From: Metellina segmentata
Lineage: Eukaryota > Arthropoda > Arachnida > Araneae > Tetragnathidae
Reading direction: 5' to 3'
Length of the DNA stretch: 64,000 nt
NCBI GenBank assembly: GCA_947359465.1
Contig: OX375881.1
Span: 76,903,914-76,967,913 of the forward strand
Both the position numbers and the translations under genes were made by a program. The notes beneath the pieces were generated by a model that was not told the DNA's origin, searched no databases, and worked only from the letters and a program-made list of their open reading frames with translations. Below are positions 57,674 through 64,000 of this stretch, in pieces. The first letter of the stretch is position 1; each line of letters opens with the position of its first letter.

Positions 57674-58150
57674 TGTGGGGATTGATCCTAGTGTTTTCTA
57701 AGAAACTATTCATTGTTGTGGCAATATATTCAGATATAACGGTATTCATTGTTTTGCATAATTTAACTAAGAACTAAAATTCGAATGTGCAGTAAAACCT
57801 TGATCAATTGTCAATCAAGGGTCCAAAAAATTTTGACGTCATTAAAAATCAGCAATATCTTTATGATGATGAAATATCTCAAAAAGAGCACAAAATTGGT
57901 TTGATCTACATGGATAAGATATCTCATTGAAACCACTTGGAGGGGTAATATTGCAATGCCAAGTACTTGAAATTTGAAAATGGAGCAAATACCTGTCAGA
58001 ACAATTACCTTTCTAGAGAATCAGGGTCTGACCTCATTTGTTTACCACCAGACACAAACCATGCACATTTATAGACCTTTCTGGTGACAAGCAAACGCAT
58101 TTGAATTTGCCACAAGTACACAAGGGTGTATTGATAGTGCCGTCTGAGAA

Positions 58151-58696
58151 CAGGGTTACCATTCTATTTCAGAAATGAAATTCTGACTTATCCAGACATT
58201 TTTTCAAAATTCCAGGTCATACATTAAGCAATTCACAACATTTTAAGGTGAAAAACCAAGAAATAATTTAGTCATTTATAAAAATCAGTTTAAAAATTAT
58301 ACCATATAAAAATTAATACATAAAGCACCAGTAATTTTGTATCAAAATAATTTATTCAAATAATCCAACCTATTTGACTCAAATCAATTTGTGATTTAAT
58401 ATTTTATTAGCATGGAATTTTTAATTTGAACCAGTGAATGAAACAAAATTATTTACCTGTAAAATATTAGCTATTTCTTTTAAAATCGGTGGAACAATTA
58501 TTTTCATAAAATAAAGTGATATGAAACTATGAATCTCACTGGCTTCTTTCCTCCAATGTGTCAGACGCATGATAATTTTCCAGGTCATTAAGACGATTTT
58601 CCAGGTTTTGGATGGAAATGCGTAATTTTCCCCGACTGTTTTGGACAAAATTAAATTCCGACAGTTCAAGACTTTCCCTGACCCGTGGGAACTCTG
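58151..58696. mobile_element. GGTTCCCAC-type (hAT-like) short element, second copy
   Basis: Starts CAGGGTTACCATTC and ends CCCGTGGGAACTCTG. It has subterminal ccagacatttttt, ttccaggtc and, on the other side, gacagttcaagactttccctg. It is diverged, and the open frame on the minus strand is not a gene. Confidence 0.55.
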
Positions 58697-60362
58697 GAGA
58701 GGGAGATTGGATTAAACAAAATTGACTTATCGAGGTTTAACTGAATACGAGGTTGATAAGTATGCCATAGCATTGGAAAAATCCAATTATAGCTTGAAGA
58801 ACTAGGGAAAAATCAATCAAACTTTCCTTTGGGACAAATGGTAGATTAGAACATTATAAATCACTGGTTAAACAGACAATTTTTTGGGTAGCCATTAAAG
58901 TTATTAGATTTTTTAAATGATAGCATGGGAACAATTTCAACATTAGTTACATTTAAACAACCTAGGATCCATCTACAGCTATAAATATGTTTCTTTGGAT
59001 CCCATTAGTTTAATTTAATTTAGTCTATGGGTGTAATGCTATTTTGCTGTACTCAAACAATTTCAGTTAAATCAAGTTTAGTACTATAACTTCAAGAAAA
59101 GTGGCAGAAGTAATCAAAGCTATGTATAAACAGCAACTGCATTAAAAATGAATTTTAAATTGTGGCAATCACAAAAACTTGGTCATATTAATTCAGCTCA
59201 AAACTTTGTTTGGACAGTTACATAAATAGCAAATGTAATCAAAATAAATATTGTTACAATTTCACTGAATTGCAACCACACCCATTAAACCTGCTATGGA
59301 TGATTACTTTTGCATAAACAACTTGCATAATTGTTGTATTATTTACTTAAAAACTAAATTCAAACTTTTACAATGGATACGTTAATCAAGTAAGGACAGC
59401 GAAAACATCTTGTGGGCTCAATGTGGACAAGATGCATTTTATGCTGTAAATTTTATAAACACACTAGTCTCAGATTTTCTTCAGTTAAAAAGGTTTTGAG
59501 CAAGCAAATTAAATTACATGTACAAAAACCTACTTTTATGAAATTTGTATGGGATATTATAACATAGAAGTGTGCGATTTATCCTTCAACTCAACAAATT
59601 AAAGTGAGTAGAATGTTAAAAATAACTGAAATTCTAACTCTACAATTTTTTCTATTCAACATTTTATTTTATTTATCAATATTTTTTATTTACACTTTTG
59701 AGAAACTGGAGTATCTACAATTAATTTTAAAACTTGATTTTGAACAAATTGCGATTCCTTTTCATACATTTTTAATTAATATGGAAATAACATTAAATTA
59801 GAACAAAGTTTATTGAATTACAAAGTAGCAGAGGATGTCAAAACATTTGAAATGTTTTACAAAAGTGGAATTCAGTGTAGTAAAAGGTACAAAAATATAC
59901 AAAAGCACATTGGATTCACATCCAAGATGACAAACAAAATCACTACAATGTATTTTCTTTTATCAATGATTTTGAACACGATGGCACCATCCCATAATTG
60001 GGATAGTATATATAAGTTTATGCACACAGACGGATAGTGCTTCTTCCAGTAACTACTATGAATTCATCATCTTGAAGATCTTTTAGAACGTCTTCAAACA
60101 TATCTCTGGTGATCATCTATAAATATAGTATAAATTATTGAAAATATTTAGATATGCAAAACACTGATACTTACTTTTTGTGGCAAGCCATAAAATGTAA
60201 GAAAATGTTATGCAGGATAATAAATTGTGTTCTACAAATAATATTCATACGATATTAGGCCTCAGTTAACAGTAAAAAGCCAATTGAAAAACAATAAATG
60301 TGCTATGGAAGATATGTTAGCACCACTAATTATTATATTAAGTGTCTTCCAAAATTGTAAAA
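58697..60362. other. AT-rich DNA, no gene seen
   Basis: Random open frames of 65-74 codons on the plus strand at 59604-60037 show no family resemblance. Confidence 0.5.
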
Positions 60363-60594
60363 TAGGTTCCCACTCTTTTTTTCGAACTAAAAATAAGGAT
60401 GTGAAATCGAGAATCCTCTCTCAACGCCACTATTACCATGACTGAGAGTAAGACAAGCTTTCATCGATGATACTGAACGATTATCAATTTATTAACCGAC
60501 AGTTCGATTATTTTCCACAAAAAAAAAATAATAATAAAAAATAAAAAAAAATATCACATGGAAGGAAAATAGTTTTTTTTTTTTTTTTGACAAA

Positions 60595-61378
60595 ATAGTT
60601 GCTTCAGTTGCCTAAGGGAGGCCTGGATTTGGTACACAGGTAGTCCAAATTTTTTGGAATTTTTGGGTCGTGTTAAATTTTAAAATTCAATCTGGAGCAT
60701 TTAAAAATGAATTTAATTGTTTTCTTTGGAATATATAACAGCATAAAAGATCGCAGATTCTTAATTTATTTTTCAGTGCTTCCCTTTGATTTTGAGAAGG
60801 AACAATTTGTCAGCAGACTAAAGAAACAATTTTTTTTTAAACATGAGTTTTAAAGTTCTTTTTTCTATTACTAGATTGTTAAAGATACATGAGTAAAAAT
60901 TTCAACGGATTTGAAATCTGTGAAAACTTTTTATTTGTTCGTAAAAATATGATTTTCTTTAAATAAAGAATTTTTAAATTGAATATATCTTTTATATTTT
61001 CACAAGAGATGTGACGTCACACGGTGTTTGAGAAATCAACAGATTCCATTTCATACACTCATACAATTGCAGGAATTTGGTTCTTTTTTGTAAAATCGGG
61101 ATTGTTAAAGATGGATTAAAAATTTCAACGGATTTGAAATCTGCGGAAAATTTGACACCAGAGATACCTTATACGTTTAATTTTCTTTTAATAAATAATT
61201 TTTCAATTAAAAATATTTATATTTTCACAAGAGATTGTGACGTTACGACGAATTCGCAAACCAAATGTGAATTCGTTTTTAATATAGAGATTTATTAGTT
61301 TTTTCCTCCCTTGAACCAACGTTTGCGATCCTTTTGGAATTGTCATGGGCAACGCTGTGCTGGTCACGCAGTGGCTAG
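60595..61378 (+). mobile_element. Helitron-like element, copy 3
   Basis: Shares ggtacacaggtagtccaaat, aaaattcaatctgg and two internal copies (period about 217 bp) of the gttaaagat..aaaaatttcaacggattt block. It ends with a hairpin region and CTAG|T at 61375-61378. The 5' terminus is degraded, so the start is approximate. Confidence 0.65.
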
Positions 61379-61566
61379 TATAACTACATAAACAAATTAT
61401 AGAATGGAGTCAACAAGAAAAAAACTTTTACCACAATCTTCAATGTTTAAAAAGTGGCTTAAAAATTATTTACTTTAAAAATCCTGAAATTAAATAATAC
61501 GAAAGAAAAAGAGTAGTGGAGGGTAAAATTAAAATTCTAATGACTGAACTAATATAACTTTATTAC

Positions 61567-61910
61567 CTAGTAGTCCTTTGTTATAGTTGTAGCGTGAATA
61601 TCATTAGAAATATTTGTATTCTCATAAATAAGCCTATGAGCTATGTGAAATACTTCTTTTAAGTTTTCAACCTCTAATGATTTATTTACACTAAACCCAC
61701 ATTTTACTGTAGCTTGTCCATGTGATAAAATCATAAGGATTTTCATTTTACTCCATAATATTTTGTTTGCTGCATCTTTAAGTAAAAAAGCCACTTTCTA
61801 GTCTGCCAGATTTTGGATCAAAGTTTTTGAAAGTTGCTGAGTAATTTGAGACTGTTGTTTCTAAAAATTCTCTAAATTGAAGCAATAACATAAGTACTTC
61901 TAAGTGCTTT
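61567..61910 (-). pseudogene. hAT-type transposase C-terminal fragment
   Basis: The minus strand reads FREFLETTVSNYSATFKNF, then after a frameshift MKILMILSHGQATVKCGFSVNKSL and VENLKEVFHIAHRLI. The LSHGQATVERGFSVNK motif is characteristic of a transposase-derived protein group with a hAT-type dimerisation end. At least one frameshift separates the two blocks. Confidence 0.65.
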
Positions 61911-62136
61911 TAGAAATGGAAGGTCAAAATAGGCACTTTCTAAGACCTGTGGGAATCCTGTAAAAGCATTCACGAATACTAGATAAACTAACTTTGTGTC
62001 AAGGTTGTTCGATACCAGTATGATTGGAAGATAAAAGCAGAGAATTGCTAGGTGATTTCAAATGTTTCAACTACTTTTAAATACCTATATTTGAACTAAA
62101 ATTGTGCAACTGCTTTTATTGCAACAAAAATTAGTC

Positions 62137-62228
62137 ACTTTTCAAATCACCACAGCACAAATGGTGTTGCAATAAAAGATTAACTTTTCAAATCACCACA
62201 GCACAAATGGTGTTGCAATAAAAGATTA
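62137..62228. repeat. Two tandem 46-bp copies
   Basis: acttttcaaatcaccacagc and the following text occur at 62137-62182 and again at 62183-62228, identical by eye. A third start (acttttc) follows and then diverges. Confidence 0.92.
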
Positions 62229-62426
62229 ACTTTTCTAAAATTGACACTCAAAAATAAGAAATTTAAGATTGAACAATTATAAAATAACACCAAGAAAACA
62301 ATGGATAACTACAATAGACAGTAACAATATCTTATTTTATTATGTTTTAAGCTATTCTAATCTAAGCAGTAATAGTTGAACTAAGCATATCTAATTATGT
62401 TATGAACAAACAACTAAAAATGAGGT

Positions 62427-62530
62427 CAGGGTGGCTACAAAAATTGAAGTAAAAAGTTCCCTGAGTTTTCCCTGATTTCCAGAGTATTTTTCATGAACTT
62501 CCCTGAGTTTCTCCATCCGTTCGCAGAACA
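62427..62530. mobile_element. CAGGGTGG-type terminus fragment
   Basis: CAGGGTGGCTACAAAAATTG is followed by repeated ttccctgag and ttttccctgattt. This is the start of a hAT-like short element with its other end not found. Confidence 0.5.
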
Positions 62531-62760
62531 ATTCTTCCGTAATTATGATAAACTTGACACTTGATGAACTAAAAAACTATAGACTGATAGATGAATAAAA
62601 ATAAGATAAGTAAAAAATATTTTTAATTGTATTCCATAATAGACGAAATAATATAAAGTTATAGATAGAAAATTTAATTTTACATTTTTAACTATTTTGA
62701 TGTGTTTGCAAAAGCAGCCATCAGCCCCTGAATCCGTCAATGGCGCCAGCGCTCGGTACA

Positions 62761-64000
62761 TCTCTACTATTATAAAAGGAAGTGTTTGTCTGTCTGTCCT
62801 GTACGCAGTGTCCTGACGAATAGATGGCACTTACAATAGTGAAATTTAGCACACATGTGGTCCGAATTTTTTGCAATTTTTCTATCGCCCCCGAATTTTA
62901 AAATTTAATCTAAAACATTTAAAAATTAATTAATTGGAATTTAATTATTATTATTTTCCTTAGAATGGCATACGGTATAAAGACAACGATTTTAGTATCA
63001 GCAACGATTTTAGCGGACGAACAAAACAAATAAAGTTTTAACTGGAGTTATGTAGTTCTTTTTTCGATCTCCTAGATCGTTAAAGATAGAAGAAAAATTT
63101 CAACGGATTTCAAATCTGCGGAAAATTTTACATCAGATCGATACCTAAAAACATGATTTTCTTTAAATAAATATTTTTTAAATTGTAACTTCTATATTTT
63201 TTCCAATACGAATTTGGCCGCCGGCGCCGTGAAGAATTCTACCTTCGTGGTTTAAAAGATCAGATTAATTCATTTTGATTTCCTGAGCAACGGATTCGAG
63301 TTCGTTCGTTCTGGTTCGAATTGGCGTTCTTTGTTGCGTTTTTCTATCTCAGCGATCGTTAAAGATAGAATAAAAGTTTCAACGGATTTGAAATCTGCGG
63401 AAAATTTCACAATAGATCGATACCTAAAAATATGATTTTCTTTAAATAAATAATTTTTAAATTGTAACTTATATATTTTTTCCAATACGAATTTCGCCGC
63501 CGAGAAGAATGACCTTCGTTTGATTCGAGATTCATTCATTTTGAAAAGTAACGAATTCGGGTGAAGCAAAATAAATAATTTAAAGTTATGACTGGCGTTC
63601 TTCAGTGCTTTTTTCTAAATCAGCGATTGTTTAAAATAAAATGAAAACATCAACGGATTTCAAAGCTGCGGAAAATTTTACACCAGATACCTTATACGTT
63701 TGATTTTCTTTTAATAAATAATTTTTCAATTAAATATTTATATTTTCATAGGAGATTGTGACTTCACGCCGATTGGATCTCTTCGCAAACGATTTTGGCC
63801 GCATTTGACAATGACGAATCCATCACGAAAAGAACTGTAACGGGAACGCAAACTTTTCAACAACAAAAAAAACCTCAGAGTTCAAAAATTAATAACTTCT
63901 AACACATATGTAATAAAAAACATATGCATAATCTAAATGACTACTTTTTCGTTAGCCGGGCGCAATTTTGGAAAATCGCCAATCTAGGTATTTTAGAAAC
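62761..64000 (+). mobile_element. Helitron-like element, copy 4, with internal repeats, runs off the window
   Basis: Starts A|TCTCTACTATTATAAAAGG followed by gaagtgtttgtctgtctg. Three imperfect copies of a block (gatcgttaaagatag, atttcaacggattt, atctgcggaaaat, gattttctttaaataaa) lie at about 63075, 63355 and 63615, spaced roughly 260-280 bp apart. No CTAG end is seen before the window stops. No Rep/helicase frame is visible. Confidence 0.68.

Larger units (their letters stand above)
60363..61960 (-). mobile_element. hAT-like element interrupted by a Helitron-like element
   Basis: The left end AGGTTCCCACTC (60364-60375) and right end GTGGGAATCCTG (61949-61960) form the same inverted terminus as the elements at 57.2 and 58.2 kb. 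Near the right end lies a transposase C-terminus on the minus strand. A Helitron-like copy (60595-61378) occupies the middle. Confidence 0.55.

Noticed and set aside
59604..60037. Two short plus-strand frames (65 and 74 codons)
   Set aside because: AT-rich low-complexity composition and no motif; expected by chance at this base composition.

Overview
This is animal nuclear DNA, AT-rich and crowded with transposable elements. It is most likely from an arthropod. The evidence for that is the mix of Jockey-, CR1- and R1-like LINEs, a DUF4817-type mariner-like transposase relic, a tRNA-derived SINE, many hAT-type short elements with CAGGG ends, Helitron-like elements, and a CBP/p300 (nejire/CREBBP) orthologue. 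I cannot name the species; a chelicerate or hemimetabolous insect would fit. There is no bacterial gene organisation, so most short open frames are noise or shadows.

Only one host gene is clear: a CBP/p300 acetyltransferase at 45083-52351 (+). It is one uninterrupted 2422-codon frame carrying TAZ1, KIX, bromodomain, RING/PHD, HAT, ZZ, TAZ2, NCBD and the conserved C-terminal tail. Polyadenylation signals lie near 53.2 kb. The frame has no introns, although CBP genes are normally split into many exons. The N-terminal nuclear-receptor-interaction region is also absent from it. Either an upstream exon supplies that end, or this is an intron-stripped locus or retrocopy.

Layout. 0-7.5 kb holds a decayed arthropod 'DFSENY'-type gene, a long-TIR element with a hAT element nested inside (perfect 8-bp target duplication), and a mariner-like pseudogene. 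7.5-13.7 kb is a nest: a CR1-like LINE tail split by a near-complete Jockey-type LINE (12-bp target duplication), with a possible solo LTR at the Jockey 5' end. 14.7-16 kb is a second CR1-like copy. 16.2-21.4 kb is a complete but broken R1-group LINE with a 13-bp target duplication and two local templated duplications. 22.5-23.8 kb holds fold-back elements. 24-35.5 kb is mostly featureless AT-rich DNA with a recent 169-bp tandem duplication, a second hAT copy, a Helitron-like element and one CAGGGTGG-type element. 35.5-42.4 kb is a second nest on the minus strand: Tc1/mariner and Ty1/copia relics interrupted by hAT, SINE and another repeat. 42.6-44.7 kb holds a hAT element with readable transposase remains and two small inverted-repeat elements, ending just upstream of CBP. 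Downstream of CBP there is an integrase-like fragment between inverted repeats, then more hAT-type and Helitron-like copies to the window edge.

The transposon genes are mostly broken and do not form a working pathway together. The main points for follow-up are the intronless CBP frame, the datable nested insertions, the templated duplications inside the R1-like LINE, and the Helitron-like family with internal repeats.
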